Assembly (NCBI RefSeq): GCF_964340395.1
Contig: NC_135552.1
Coordinates: 16,597,194-16,659,193, forward strand
Reading direction: 5' to 3'
Length of the DNA stretch: 62,000 nucleotides
Source: Glandiceps talaboti
Lineage: Eukaryota > Hemichordata > Enteropneusta > Spengelidae
Under the pieces are notes generated by a model. The model ran no database searches. It saw only the letters and a program-made list of their open reading frames with translations, and had not been told where the DNA came from. Positions within the stretch are counted from its first letter, which is position 1. The number at the start of each line of letters is the position of its first letter. Positions 47,424 through 61,000 of the stretch are shown in pieces. The position numbers were made by a program, and so were the translations under genes.

Positions 47424-47598
47424 GCCTACCTGTAGACATGAGACCGGCTATCGCTACACTATTCCGCTATCCTACCTGACATTTTGAATTTTTGAATTTC
47501 CACTATGTTCCCTCTGTAGCGGAAATTCAAACATTATAAAAGTTAATCAGGATAGCGGAATAGTATAGCAATAGCCATTCTCACATCTACAGGTAGGC
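47424..47598. mobile_element. MITE family B, copy 1
   Basis: Inverted ends GCCTACCTGTAGACATGAGA and their mirror, with arms continuing through GGCTATCGCTACACTATTCC and CGCTATCCT. TA flanks both ends (47422-47423, 47599-47600). The core is again foldback ('ttgaatttcc' against 'ggaaattcaa'). A relative is at 59663-60069. Confidence 0.8.
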
Positions 47599-48319
47599 TA
47601 AGCATGCGAGGAGTCAATACTTGAATTATTGACCCGGTTGAGTGCATGTATTTCTTATTTCTAATTTCTGATGATTATCACAATTCAAGCTTGTGTGTCT
47701 AACAACTCATGATAGCCGAATGAACAAATTCAAAACACAATTCCAGGTTTACATGACATCAATAGACAATACTCTCTTTCACAATAATATGCAATGGTCA
47801 CAATTAAATTTTAACCACTGTCAGTTTGTTTAGGTACATACAAGTGTAATCAATTAAATTTGCATATCAATTAAATACGAATAATTGTCTTTCTAACAAC
47901 AAAAATTAATAGTGACAGTAATTCACTGCAATAGTCTATAGTAATAAAAATAACCTTTACTAAAGATTTAAATATTCTTGTATCTCTACAATGATTGCTT
48001 CGTGTAGCAGCATTTTCCAAATTCTAACAAAGGGAAATTCATGTCCAAACGTGATTGGAATTATCAAAAAAAAAAAAAAAAAGGAACTTTGAAAGAAAGG
48101 CTTTATAAACCAGTGTGCTAAAGTGACAATGGTATCAGTGATATTGATAGTTAGGTGTAACATGAAAAGTTACTTTTATTTAGCAGTAAATAAGTACACT
48201 GGGTTGGCTATCTGACTAATTTCACACATCAGTAGCCACCTTTTTACTTCACTGTCATGAACTGACCAACATATGATGCTGGTTTTGTGGTTTATTAGCA
48301 TCTTTCACTTTCTTTACCC

Positions 48320-48572
48320 AATAGGGAACTTGCAAACCCGCCATGTTGAATGTTGCATCATGGAAATGTGATAATAAATACTAATCAATTAGTATTGTAA
48401 ACAATAGTGTTACATTGTTTGTAACCACAAATAATCAATTCATAGTTACTCTGACCATTGTGGAAGGTTTATTTTATCAGTAGCTCCAGATTACAGGTAT
48501 TACGATAACCACAGATAATCCCATAGTCCTTTGCACCTGAACATGCTCAGTCTGGATTGCAAGTTCCCTATT
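48320..48572. mobile_element. 253-base MITE with AATAGGGAACTTGCAA ends
   Basis: AATAGGGAACTTGCAA at 48320-48335 is perfectly mirrored at 48557-48572. The interior is non-coding. No clear target duplication. Single copy in this window. Confidence 0.75.
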
Positions 48573-48847
48573 TAAACATCTATGCAAATGTTGAAAACAG
48601 ATTTATTTAATCATAAACATAAATATTAGGTTTATAAAATACATATATATATTTGTATAACAGTATATAATTTAATCTATTCATTCTGATGAATTTTATC
48701 ACACGGGTATAGCTATAGGAAACCCTGAATGTTTGTAATAAAGTTTGCAATTTTAGTGTTCGTGTGTACAATAAATATATTTTTTAAAATCTTTTTGATG
48801 ATTCAAACAAACATTTTACTTTTGCATCTGGGTCAATTCGTAAGATG

Positions 48848-48922
48848 TGTAGCAAGTTTCATTAGAATCGATGCAGTAGTTTTTGAGATATCGTGTCCAC
48901 AAACACACAGACAGACAGACAG
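48848..48922. repeat. CAGA-tailed dispersed repeat, copy 2
   Basis: Shares 'gtagcaagtttcattagaat' onward with the copy at 19841-19973, then 'gagatatcgtgtccac' and five CAGA units. The short tail next to the long tail of copy 1 shows the repeat number differs while the body is constant. Confidence 0.8.
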
Positions 48923-49747
48923 AAATATAACATAATCATTGTGATGGATCCAACCAAACATTTTGAGTGCATCCTTTGTCAATTCAAGTTTTTAAATAAT
49001 GACAAGAAAACGAGGATGTGAGGGTGATCAAGAAACATGACATTATATTCAAGCATGACTAAGGAATTCAAAATGCCGTCAGACTGGAATGTGTCATTTT
49101 GAAATTGAAGGGAATTACATGTATTTTCATTCTGACAACTCAAACATTTTTTGAGAGTCACATTTCTGAAAGTGTTGTTCATAAGACTGTTTGGTGTGAT
49201 GTTATATTTAAGGAGACATTAATTTATGAAATAAACACAGTAGACAGCGAATTGGTATATTTTGAGTTTGAGTACATTCTGCCGTAAAGTAACATTAAAG
49301 TCAGCCAAATATGAACACATCATGTTGTTGGTTTTAATATTTCAATCTTTTGACAGTAGTCTGACAGCTGTCAACATTTATGAGTAATTTACAGAATATG
49401 TTTGATGTTATAAAAAGTGAGGTTTTATTGATGAAAAAGTACATTATGTCACGTACACAAATGATTCTTTGTACATGTTGAATCAGACTTGTTCGTGAAC
49501 TCCACAGAAATTTTATCATTTTGATATTTTGCAATATATAGATATGGGTTTTGGTTTGGCATTATACACAAACAGATTATTATACGTTTAGTAAATATAT
49601 TTACTAGTCACATAATTATTTAGTAGGCTGGCAGCTCTTTGTTTTGTTGAATTTCATGATTTGACAATGAGGTACTGTACACTGGTTGTTTTCAACCACT
49701 GGAAATCGAATAAAAACAATCCATGACATGTTGTAGTTCAAAGTGTG

Positions 49748-49753
49748 TTTATT
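49748..49753 (-). terminator. possible polyadenylation signal of GTPBP10
   Basis: Minus-strand AATAAA about 520 bases beyond the GTPBP10 stop codon; the only hexamer of this kind noticed at a plausible distance. Confidence 0.35.
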
Positions 49754-50271
49754 TTCTACTTTTGAGTAGAGTGATACATGTCAGGAGATAGTTCTAGAAT
49801 AGTGAAAAGTACATTTATATATAATATTACTGTCCCAATGCAATGTGGGTGTTTGCACACAAGGCTTGGCATGTGAAGGGTGGAGATCATCATCCCTATC
49901 TGAAGGCACAAACACAGTCATCATTCATTCTTTTCTCCTAGACCAACTTTTTCTACAGCTCTGCCAGGCAACTTTTTCACACTTAAAATTTTAATCCTAA
50001 TCTAAAGTAAAACATGGAAATTAGTTAAACTTAGATTTTGTCAGAATTCAAAAAAATGACGAAGCAGTAACATATATATGCAGTATCCATATACACTTTG
50101 CTCTTGCTCACATTTCATGGCATACATCTTTAAAAGACTTTTGACTTCATAAATGGCATAGACTGAAAAAAAAGTTTTCCCTTGGAAATGCATTGAGCAG
50201 TCATGTCTTGTCCAAGTTCAAAGCACTGCCCCAAAGTATTGAGTTAAGTTCTTCAGTCAGTATCGCCATGG

Positions 50272-53200
50272 TTACCTCTGCTCATTACCATGTTTCTGTA
50301 GTTCCTGTTCATCCTTTCGTCGTTCCAATTCTGCTTCTTCATCTAAAAGTTCCCTGACCTTCCATTGCAGTGGTTCAAGGCCTGCCTTCTCTTTGGCAGA
50401 GATAAGAAATATTTCTTTAAAAGTGATGGGCATAGATGGAACGGAATCCTCCGGTAAGTGTGAGAAATCTCCTGACAGAAAAACACAAAATAACAAGTTA
50501 TTAGAAAGATAAAAGTTTTGGTAATCTGGACACTTGGTGGTGATATTTTTTCCTTGAAATGAGAGCAAAATTTGTGTTTTATGTCGCATACTTTTAAATC
50601 TTCAAGGGTGTGTTTGGAATTAACTGAAAGTGGAAACTTTTGGTTGTACTAGGTTCCTCTGAGCTGGTACTACCATTGACTGACTATTTATTTACCTTCA
50701 TGAAGTTTTCCCAATAATTCTTTCAGTTTCTCCTCCGAGCCTTCTGTGTCTATTTTATTTATTGCCAGGACTGCAGGTTTGGTCACTAACTCTGGTTTAT
50801 ACAACTCAAGTTCCTAATGGAAACAAAATACGAGTATTGGATATGCAGGCAAGAAAAAACAAAAGAAAATAATTCTCGGACTGTGAGGGCAGGATTTCTG
50901 ATATTCTGAGATGACATCATCTCCAATAAAGAAGAACAAGCTGAAATGTTGTGCAAGCATTTCATATGAATTCCAACATGACGATACATTGTATGGTAAA
51001 TCTGCATCCTCATTCTGTCAAAATGTTGACACAATCATCTTATTATGGAAGAAGGCAACATTCAACATGTGAGGGTAGTGACATTTGGTCAACTGATTCA
51101 AACATGAGAAATTTGAAGATTACGCAATGGGTGATGACTAAAGTTTATAGCGTACATAGTCAACCATGATTACAAACTTTGGACAAAATGGTACAATCAG
51201 ACCAGTTGGCTTATGAAACAAATCAGGATGACACACATAATATGCTGACTGGTGGACTCTCTGAATTTCAAGTAATACAGACTTACAAATTTTCCCACCA
51301 TTATGCACACTATGAACTGCATCTCATGTATCAGCTACCTCCTTAAAACAACAAGGTAACTGGCGGTGTGTCAATTCTGAAAGAAGTTAGCCAAAGTCAT
51401 AGAAATGGTTGGATACACATGCACACACAGACGCACATTTTAAGAAAACATTCTGGGGAGAACTTCTCATATCATAAAAAAAAATGACACAGCATTGATT
51501 TCGGGTACTGTTCACTTCTATATTATTCTGGTAATTGAACCTTCAGTTTACTAAAAAAGATAGACACAAACTAAAACCATTGTCACAACAAGTTGATACA
51601 ACAGTGATAGCTATTGAATGGACGTTGGTTTAAATAGTCTCAGTAGAGAGGTGTCTCTGAAAACTAGTTTATTTAGAGTTACATGAACTTGCATGCAGTG
51701 CTGTTTTGAGACTTCCAATGACTATCTTGATCACAGGGTGATTAGAATTGCACAACAGAGAAACCGCTATCACCAACTTGTGTAAATCTACCACATTGAA
51801 AAACAATAGATTTAGTTTGCATCTATCTCAGTAAACCAAAGGCTGGATTACCAGTGTCGTATGTAGACGTACACACAGCAAGAATACTCACCAAATTGAG
51901 AAGTGCTACTGTTTCAAGAGCCGATCTAAAGAACCATTTGTTTGCCAATTGGAAACCATTGATGTCAACAATAAACATGAGAAGTTTAGTTCTTTCTACA
52001 TGTTTTAGAAAACTATGACCCATGCCTCTATTGAGATGTGCTCCTTCTATCAAACCAGGAAGATCTGCCACACTAATCTAAAATAGAAAAAGATTATTTT
52101 TTTATTATCTGATTGTTTTGTGTCACAATCCACATCAACAACTTTGTTCTGCAATATTCAATGTAAATAATTCATCCCTATGATTCTTCAGCTCAGCAAA
52201 CATAATATTCATGGTGCATACTTTGCAGCCATTGTCAAAGGAAGCATCATTCAAGACTCAGAGGGCACTATAAGGGCTAAAAATTATTGTTGTACATATA
52301 ACTCAAATGGCAGTACAAGAAAAGCTCAACAAAATGCATTTCAAAAAACTTTGAGAGTTCCCCTAATATCACTGAAACTTAAAAATGTAGACGGTTTGAA
52401 CTGGCCAAGAATGACACTAACTTTCACAATGAAATGCTGCGAAAGGAAAACTCTGAAAGTTTTGTTACTGTATTCAACAACTATTTTCAATTGTAATCCT
52501 TACCATAATACACTCTCTGAATAGCTAGTCTTCCTAGCTGCCAAACTACATATCTTTTCTCCTTCAGCTGACTGAAATACGCCTTATTGCTTCTGGATGA
52601 GGGATTAACCCACAAAGGAGGATCTCTACCATAACACTTACCTGTCGGTGGTCTTCATAGTGAATTATACCAATTTGTGGTTTCACTGTTGTAACTGGAA
52701 TATGAAAGATTTGTCATGAAATGTGAATAAAATTAATTTAGGCACATTTTTACAAAATTATTCAACACATTGTCAACAAGAAGTAACCAAAATTTTATAT
52801 ACCATGTACAAATATCAACTCTCTCTAACACCACACACATTCCAAAGATGTTCATGTGTCCACGCATACCAAATTTATTACGAAAATCACCAGCTGCTCA
52901 TTGTTGTCATGGATTTCAGAGAGGAATCACTGTCAAATATGACAATAACCCCCATGAAGTTAGGGGACCTTATTTACTCCATCTATCTGAGTATCAAAGC
53001 ACTAGTCACTTCTACATTACTGTTCTTCACTTTGTAACATTTATCTCACAACAAAGCAATGCATCCAGATAGTTACTGTGTATGTCTTCCCAGTATTATA
53101 GAAATATTTTAAAGTAAAGTGTGTTTTTCTTTCAATTCTTCAACTATAATTTAGTGATGCTCAAACACTAAACATATTATATTGAGTAGTATCAACATTT

Positions 53201-54076
53201 AGGGTAACCCTATTTTTTTTTTGTTTCTCATTACTTTTTCATAGCTACTATGGGTCAGTTGATTTTTTCTTTAAAGTAAAAAAAAAAAAAAAAAAAAAAT
53301 CATCTTCTTCATGTTTCTTTGCCTCCCCTTTTCCTCCACTCGCTATCTTCTTTTTTATTGGATTCCTGGTAACAAACCCTTTCCCAGCTTCTCTACACAA
53401 CTGGCATGTTCTCAGCCTCCCTACTTGAATAACTTCCACCATGAAAGAAACGCTCTGACAGTCTTATGTCCTGCTGTTCCACAAAATATAAAGGGTGGGC
53501 GAAATATTTTTTTTATTTTGATGTCGGAGCTGAAAATTTGGGTTGTCCTTACTTCAAAATAAAAATCTAGTATATGACATCTGATAACTTCATAGTGGTT
53601 GTTTCACTTACATGGATAATCAGCTATTTTGGGCTGAGTTCTGGATACTGCTCCAAGTAAAGTTGACTTGCCAGCATTGGGAAATCTTCAAAAAACAAAA
53701 CAGAGTATTGGCAGTTAGTGTTGACAAAATACCAGTAGTCTTGACACTGCTGTCTTTCCTGAAATCTGTCATCTCAAAATAACCCACTCAAAGATAGATA
53801 GAAATGATTAACACTAATCAAATAATGAAATCTAATACTCACCCAACAAGGCCAACATCAGCTATCAGTTTTAGATCTAGTTTGATGGATTTTTTGTCTC
53901 CCTTGGTAGGATGCCAATCTGTTGCCAAGCAACCTCCTCTACCTCCCTTAGCAATGATGACCCTTTGACCTACTTCATTTAGATCAGCTGATACAAGACA
54001 AAAATGTCATCAATTACAAAGAATAGTTTCTCATAGTATTTATTTGTTTTTTTTTATCTACCTATCTACCTATCTA

Positions 54077-54142
<66 letters not shown>

Positions 54143-55992
54143 CACAAAGGTTTTATCATATACCCCATGTACTTGTAGTGGCAAAGAAACATCATTTGAA
54201 TCACATAATCACATAAATTGGCTGCAAAATATAATTTTATTCACCAAATCTTTAAAATAGAGAAGAAATTAACATGGCCAAATCACTTAGCGAACAGATA
54301 TCGATGAGTGTACGCCACTTGTCATACTTGAGTGAAGTGTGCTGGGGCATGAAACGGAAAAATTATTGCCCAGATTCGATGCCCATACTCTCCATTGGGT
54401 TATATATGAATCATGATGTATGATAAGAATATTTGAAGACTATTGCATTCTTTGTAAAGTGCATTTTATACGATACAAATATTAGCCCTCATTTGATCTA
54501 CTATTGGCTATAAAAATGTGTTACTGGTATGTGGTATACTGAAATGAAACTGTAATCCAGCTTACGGAGTCAGTTAGATTGGATATAGGGAATAACATAG
54601 TACTGTAAGCCAAGTGTTTCCATGACAGCTACTGTATGTATCAAATATATACAAGTAAATGTACTGTTATTTGCTTGTAACACATACCTATTATGTTTCC
54701 ATCATCAGTCATTACATTAACACCAACAGGTACCGGGATAGTGACATCTACTCCCCTAGCTCCTTTCAGTCGTCTTGTCCTAATCAAGGAAGTCAGAATA
54801 TCAGTAAATTGGTTTGGCAAGACCAGTTAAGTCTGATAACTGTTGAAGATGAGATCGTTGCTATGAGGACACAAATACCGGTAATGTATACCAACACAGT
54901 TCATATGAAAAGTGTTATTTTGATGTATCTCCTTATCTACTCTTTTAATACTCCCTAGTAGGGAGGTGTGAATTGGGGAGGGGGAGGGGGAGGGGGACAA
55001 GTAACTTCAAAGCCCCATAGGATTGTGATTATATGGTGTTACCTAACAAATGGCAATTAAAGTCACACATGTTCACTGCGCTATACTGCATTGAAATCAC
55101 TATGCATGGCTTCTCTTAGTCAACCAATATTGTACAATTTACCTCACAAAATATTGAAACTATACTCTTTACACATGCAAATATGGCCTGGATTTTTCTT
55201 ACAACCAATAATTTCATATGTACTAATCATGCCACAAGCGTGCATTACCTTTGTGAACTGTTTACCAGTGACAGATGACAAGTTGACTACTGGAATATAC
55301 ATGTATGAGATGATGTCATCATTCACTAGAAAATGTAGTACATGATGACATTATTTTATAGCAAAATGCTGACAAATTTAAGAATTCTAGTTGACCCCAC
55401 ATGACCTCAGTGCTGTTTTGAACCAATCACAGGACAGCTTGAGATTGACATGAATCAGAGGTAGAGTCTAATGACAGGTACTTATCATTGGTACTGATAG
55501 TGATAGGCACTTGTCAACAGCACCAATCTATGTTGCTAACACAGACTTTATCAGCTCCATTACATGTTCTTGCTAACAAATAACCTGTGTATTAGCAGCA
55601 CTATGTATTATTACTGACAGGCACCTGCCAGTTGACTTCGATTATATTACCTGCTGTTTTCTCCAAGTGTTGCAGAGTATCTCTTGGAAGGTTCTTTTAG
55701 TTGTACTTTTCTTAGTGATGTATTAGAAGATGCTACTAGGACCACATTACCTCCATCACCTCCTTGCCCACCAAGTGATGGTAGTCCCATACCACCAGCA
55801 CCACCCTTCACGTAGATACGAAGTGTGTCTTGGAAACCACCAAATCTCTTCTTGAATATACCCTGTTAAAGAAAACCACACTTACTACTTAGTTAGCCAA
55901 TCATGCTGTTGCCTTTGGGTATTGAAATCAATTAGTGTTTGAAAGTGTTATATAAGAAGTTACATCATCATCATCATCACCATCACCATCAC

Positions 55993-56051
<59 letters not shown>

Positions 56052-57000
56052 CCATCTTCATCCCCATCACCATCACTATCATCATTATCACATGTATGTA
56101 ATGTGTTTGAACAACAGGGACACATAATCTTGCTTGCTCAAACGAACAGATCTATTAGCCCAATGCCAAAAAATTATGCCCTTTGAAAAACAGAAATGTT
56201 TTAAATTTGAAATTACAACCAGCAGCCCTGCAAAAATCTAAATGGAGCTATGTAAATCCATGACGTCAATTTAATCAAGGCCCCATTGGACTTTAATAAG
56301 ATCCACTTACGGATTTTTAACATCTAGCTATTAGTGGTAATTTCACATTCAAAACAGATTTCTGTGCTTCAAACTTCAAAGGGCATTACATTACTGGAGT
56401 TGATGCATTGCAAAGCCAAAAACAAGTAACTAGGCTATAGATTTATATGATGCAGTCTCTAGGTATGATCCAGTACTATATACGAATATGAATATGAATG
56501 TGAGTAATGAATACTTATGTTGCAGAGAATACATCCCCACCCCTAGTCCTGCTTACATGACGGTGCACGAGTCTATATTACTGACTTGACTCTAAACACT
56601 GTCGGGTAGGAGGTAGGAGGGACAATTGTCAGAATCGAGTCCCGAATTACTCCGTATGCAAGCAGGACTACCCCCCCCCCCCCACACACACACACTGCAA
56701 CATACATAGCTATTTAAACAGCGTTTTTATATAGTTGTACTTGTAAGTTGTATCATTATTCGTAGTTATGACGTCATATGTCATATATCCACTCATACAC
56801 CTTTCGATGACGTAACAAGATTACATCATAGTCCCTCTGCCTGGGCCAGCTGACAACATTTTCGTGTCCGGCCACCACAGCTGTGGTTTGAACTGTGGAA
56901 TTTCGATATATATTTTGGTGGATGTATTATTGAAAGGTGATATTATACTAACTGATATATTCCCAGGCCTTCTAAGTAGAATTTTCGTCAAGAAAACCAT
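50272..57000 (-). CDS. GTPBP10: GTPBP10-like Obg-family GTPase (mitochondrial ribosome large-subunit assembly)
   Basis: Exons, 5' to 3': 57000-56953, 55862-55651, 54779-54688, 53987-53843, 53685-53612, 52694-52642, 52077-51892, 50813-50696, 50471-50272; 1128 bases, 375 aa (human 387). Phases agree throughout. The N-terminal Obg fold has the Gly-rich repeats [21 protein letters not shown]-domain motifs are all present: G1 GFPNAGKST (166-174), G3 DLPG (213-216), G4 NKID (289-292) and G5 SAK (334-336). The wording around them ([43 protein letters not shown]) matches GTPBP10 rather than MTG2/GTPBP5. Human GTPBP10 acts in late assembly of the mitochondrial large subunit. The first exon ([16 protein letters not shown]) is Arg/Lys-containing without acidic residues, consistent with import but uncertain. 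Exon 1's donor, GTTAGT, is the weakest splice site. TEX10 starts 1.1 kb upstream on the other strand. Confidence 0.95.
51546..51836 (+). mobile_element. MITE family A, copy 4
   Basis: A 291-base copy with both ends (GTTTACTAAAAAAGATAGAC and ATCTCAGTAAAC), in GTPBP10 intron 7, ending 55 bases short of exon 7's donor. Same orientation as the copy at 3912. Confidence 0.8.
54059..54139. repeat. TCTG microsatellite
   Basis: About 15 TCTG units preceded by CTAC/CTAT units, in GTPBP10 intron 3. Confidence 0.95.
55963..56092. repeat. CAT trinucleotide microsatellite
   Basis: About 40 ATC/CAT units with CAC interruptions in GTPBP10 intron 1. It reads as poly-His (plus strand) and poly-Asp (minus strand), which are not proteins. 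Confidence 0.95.
56516..56704. repeat. foldback element in GTPBP10 intron 1
   Basis: TATGTTGCAG and TAGTCCTGCTT at the left are mirrored by AAGCAGGACTA and CTGCAACATA at the right. A C-run and CA-run (56671-56693) lie in the right arm only; the left arm has the shorter 'ccccacccc'. Confidence 0.7.
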
Positions 57001-58087
57001 CTCACTTCCGAGTTTCAAGCAGTATTTTATGTAAAAACAGAAACAACGTGATCAACCATGGGGGCTGCCATTTTCAAATTGCAATGGATTGTGGGATATA
57101 TTTACTCTTTTTTAAATATTGATACATATGGATTTTAATTGCAAAAGTCCACTACATGTTTCTTTGGGTTTTTTTAAAGAAAGAAAAGAAATGCGAACAT
57201 TAAAAAAAAAAGATATGAACTAAAGTCAGCAGCACATCGAAAAGGTACCGACAAGTCAAGCTTTAAAAGAAAGAAAATAATCCACGTTGTATGATGGCGC
57301 ACTTCAAAATGTCTGCGTCCATCTGAAACACGTTTTTATCCATTTCGCCTTGAATTCTGCATTTTTGTCAAATTCATTTAGGATACAACAGCTGTAGACT
57401 CATTTGAAAGTTATACTTTGTTCATAGGATCGGACAGTGTCGTCAGCAGTGTGATAAAGTAGGTGTTACACCAATAATAATTGCATTAACTTGCCAACAG
57501 AAAATGAGGGAGCTAGCTGTTACATGTATTTAATAAGTGTTTTGGCACAGACAGTTTATAGTTGTCTGTGGTTATGGTGATGGTGGGGTGGAGTGGGGCT
57601 GGTGGTAGTTGCGGCTGACGGACGGTATTCCGTACTACGGTATGAACATAATGTAGTACGGAATACGGTCAGTCAGGAACTAGACTAATGATGGTGGTGG
57701 TGATGATGATGATGAAAACTACTAAAAAGCACGTTATCAGATTGGTTATGAGATTGCCCATGACGACAGAAAGCTCGAGAGAGCAGTGATTCTGCTATAA
57801 ACATTTAAAGATGTGTATTGTGGACAGAAAGCTTAGGAGACACAGTATGGTAGAAAGTACACTCTAGTATTATATAGAGAATGGAAACTCTAGATGGCAA
57901 GATAGCATGATATATAGGCTGACATGATTATGGTGACAGTGGATGACAAGAATCTTTATACAATATACAATGCTGATGTTGATATACCAAAATATATGAC
58001 ACAGTCAGGTCAAATTAGTGTTTTGAAAAATGAATTTTTTCACTTAACTTTACAGACTATAAAGAGAAGTGACATCGACATCTCACC
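57001..58087. promoter_or_regulatory. shared 5' region of GTPBP10 and TEX10 (head to head)
   Basis: The two initiator codons are 1087 bases apart on opposite strands. The interval holds no coding exon. It contains a 61-base hairpin at 57615-57675 (GGTATTCCGTACTAC mirrored by GTAGTACGGAATAC) and GT-rich purine/pyrimidine tracts. A bidirectional promoter is likely from geometry, but no defined core elements were found. Confidence 0.45.
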
Positions 58088-61000
58088 ATGGGGAGAAGTG
58101 CCAGGAAAAAGAAAGAAAAAAGGAAAGATTTTCAGAAAGTGAAATTAAAAGTTGGCAAGAAGAAAGCTCTGCCTGACAATGTCACCGACGTGAACTTTAA
58201 AAGTAGAGCTATACACCTTAAAGAACAACTCAAATCAGATACCTCACAACCAACAAATCAAAGAAAACAAAATATTCAGGTGAGTTTCATATTGAGGGAT
58301 TTCAGAATGACTGCAGTTTAGTTTAGTTTGGTTGAAATATATAAATATATAATGTATGTACTCTGTCTGGAAGTTCAAGTTCTTTATATCAAACTGGTTT
58401 GTATGCTGACCATGATCAATACTGCAGGTATGTAGGAAAACAATGTATTTGTAGCGTTGTTTGAAACCTCAGCATCCTCACCTCACCTTTGAAAAAAAAT
58501 AAAAATAAAATAGAGAGACAAAAAAGGAACCAGGTAGAGAAACTTGCAAAGTTGCATAAATAGCTATTTTACCTTTGTAGTCAATTTAGGGGTAGGATTT
58601 GATAATAAAGTAAAATTTACAAAACTTTTTACAAAAGCAATCATTTTTGAAGCTAGGACATGAAATACATTTAAGATTCTAATATTTGACCCCATCCATC
58701 TTTCAACAGGAGCTGTTCACTCACTTGAACCATTACAATGCCTCAATGCGACAGGAGTCTGTGGCAGGACTGAAAGATCTATTTGTGCGTCATCCAAACC
58801 AAATTTCTATTCACCTCTCTAGTATCATAGAACAGGTTTCCAGTCTATTCACCGACACAGACTCACACGTTAGATCGGCTGCTATTGGACTTCTACAGTT
58901 TATTGCTCCACACATATCAACGGATCAAGTCATGCCGTTTTTTCCTATATTGAACTCTCACCTTTGCTGTGCTATGACTCACATCTTTGAAGACATACAG
59001 CTGGATTCTTTGAAAGTCCTTGATCTAACTCTGCAACATTTCCCAGCATTGGTGACAAAGCATAGTAAACAGTTATTACCCAATTTTGTGGATCAGATTT
59101 CCAGACAGTCTGGAGGTAAAGCTTCAAGTGCTGATGCTCCAGCAAGGGCTCTGACAATAAACCCAACTAGTAAATTGTCATCACAGAAATGGAGAGCCAA
59201 GGTAGGAATTGAAATACAGTAACATGTGATGAATACATTTTTTTTTTGACACATGTTCTCTGATGCTGTGTAGTTTGGTAAACTTTGACCTCTCGTCAGT
59301 ATCATTGGTTGTCATTTGACATAGATGTTTCTTCCTCAAGGTGTAACTTTTGACATTTACAGAGAATGAACATTTATCAAATGATCACTTCTTGACTGAT
59401 TCAATATATGTACCAGTAATGTTCACATATCATGTAGTCAGAAATGATTAGGCCCCAGCCAAACAAAAAACAAAAAAACATACAGAAATGGACATACTTT
59501 TGAGCACACTTGAATCTTGAATCTCTCTTGTGAGATACCTGTTTCAATTGCAATTGAAGGCAAGTTCCTTCATAATTACCAGATAATACAAAGTCTATTG
59601 TACAACACCTCTTCTAAGAGTGGCAATAAGAGAAAAAACATTTAACATTCTAACAGGTTTTTAGACTATCTGTACACTTGAAGGACTATCACTACTACAC
59701 AATTCCGCTAACTGATATTTTGATTTTTTGAATATCCGCTGTCGTCTCATCTACTCTAACTCCTGTTACTTATATGTCTTAAATGACATTCTGACATAGA
59801 CCATTATAGGTCGAATACATGATTAGACATATTTAAAGCACACAATCAGTATATGTAAATATGACCCATCGACCCACGTACATCAAATTATATTCAAGTT
59901 TACGCAAATGTTTTGCATACATTATGTATATGGCTTGGCGTGGCTTAATACCAGTTGGAAATAGGAGTCAGAATAGACTTGGAAGGACAGTGAACATTCA
60001 AAGGATCAAAATGTTAGGATAGCAGAATAGTGTAATAGTAGTGATAGTCCTTCAAGTCTACAGGTAGGCTAACAGGTTTTTGGTTCTCCGTCCTAAGTTT
60101 GATGAAATGTACCAATATACGTAAGAAATTGACGAATGTAATCAGCTCTCACCATCTTTGTTATGATGTACATGTACTATCTGAATTATGAAATATATTT
60201 TGTTTTCAGGTGTTACAAAGATTATGCCAGTTCCTACAAGCACTGTTAGTGACAAGACAAACATCAGATGTTCAACGTGATGATAGTGATAATAAATTCA
60301 ATGCTATCCATTGGAGTACTACCAACCCTGTACACGTACAACTTTATATGCATACCAGTATGCAACCCAACATTGCAAGTAGTTTTACACTCAGGTTGGT
60401 ACTGTTAAATGTTTTGACATTTTTTTGCCAATTCTCTACACACTATCTCAGTGTGATATTGAAGAGTGTGTTATGTACCTACGTATATTCTCTCCAAGTG
60501 AAGTACTAGGTACAGTTGTACACATTATTACATATGTACCAGAGATTACTTGCACAGGTGTGCATGCATACTAGTGATATTTTCACTGCAGTGCAATACC
60601 AAAAACATTATTGCATACCTGCATGCAAATGATATGCAAATGAGGACACAGTCTTTTGCTCGACAAGAAGTTGTGTGATTTTTATGGAGATTTCCAGTTT
60701 CAGATAAACATATGTAATAATAACAGAGCCCCATGCCATGTGAGTTTCAGTGTGGGTACTCAGAGGTATTTGCACTCATGCTGGCAGTGTTTTCTGATGC
60801 ACTTTCACTTTCACTTGCTATGCTTGTGAAAGTACAGGCGGAGAACACTGCAAGCACTCAAGCAAATGAGCAACTACCCCAAGTACACCACACTGAACCG
60901 TACTTGCACTCACGTGTCATGGGGTTCTGTCATATTATCAGCACAACATAGATGTGTAATGACACAACTTTAACTTCTGACTCGCTAGAGAGCATACAGT

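Larger units (their letters stand above)
46048..50271. other. tail-to-tail spacer between ACMSD and GTPBP10
   Basis: Contains the 3' flanks of both genes and several repeats listed separately: a 21-base tandem, a 107-base duplication, two inverted-repeat elements and a CAGA-tailed repeat. No coding exon could be supported on either strand. The longest frames (for example 46184-46525) are repeat- or chance-derived. Confidence 0.6.

Noticed and set aside
53248-53562. Frames with [17 protein letters not shown] and its antisense partner
   Set aside because: Located in GTPBP10 intron 5 around an A-run; exons on both sides join in phase without it.
55928-56127. Poly-His and poly-Asp proteins
   Set aside because: Both come from the CAT trinucleotide run inside GTPBP10 intron 1.
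57924-58142. 72-codon frame overlapping the TEX10 start
   Set aside because: Different frame from TEX10 exon 1; the TEX10 frame carries the conserved basic N-terminus and a strong start context.
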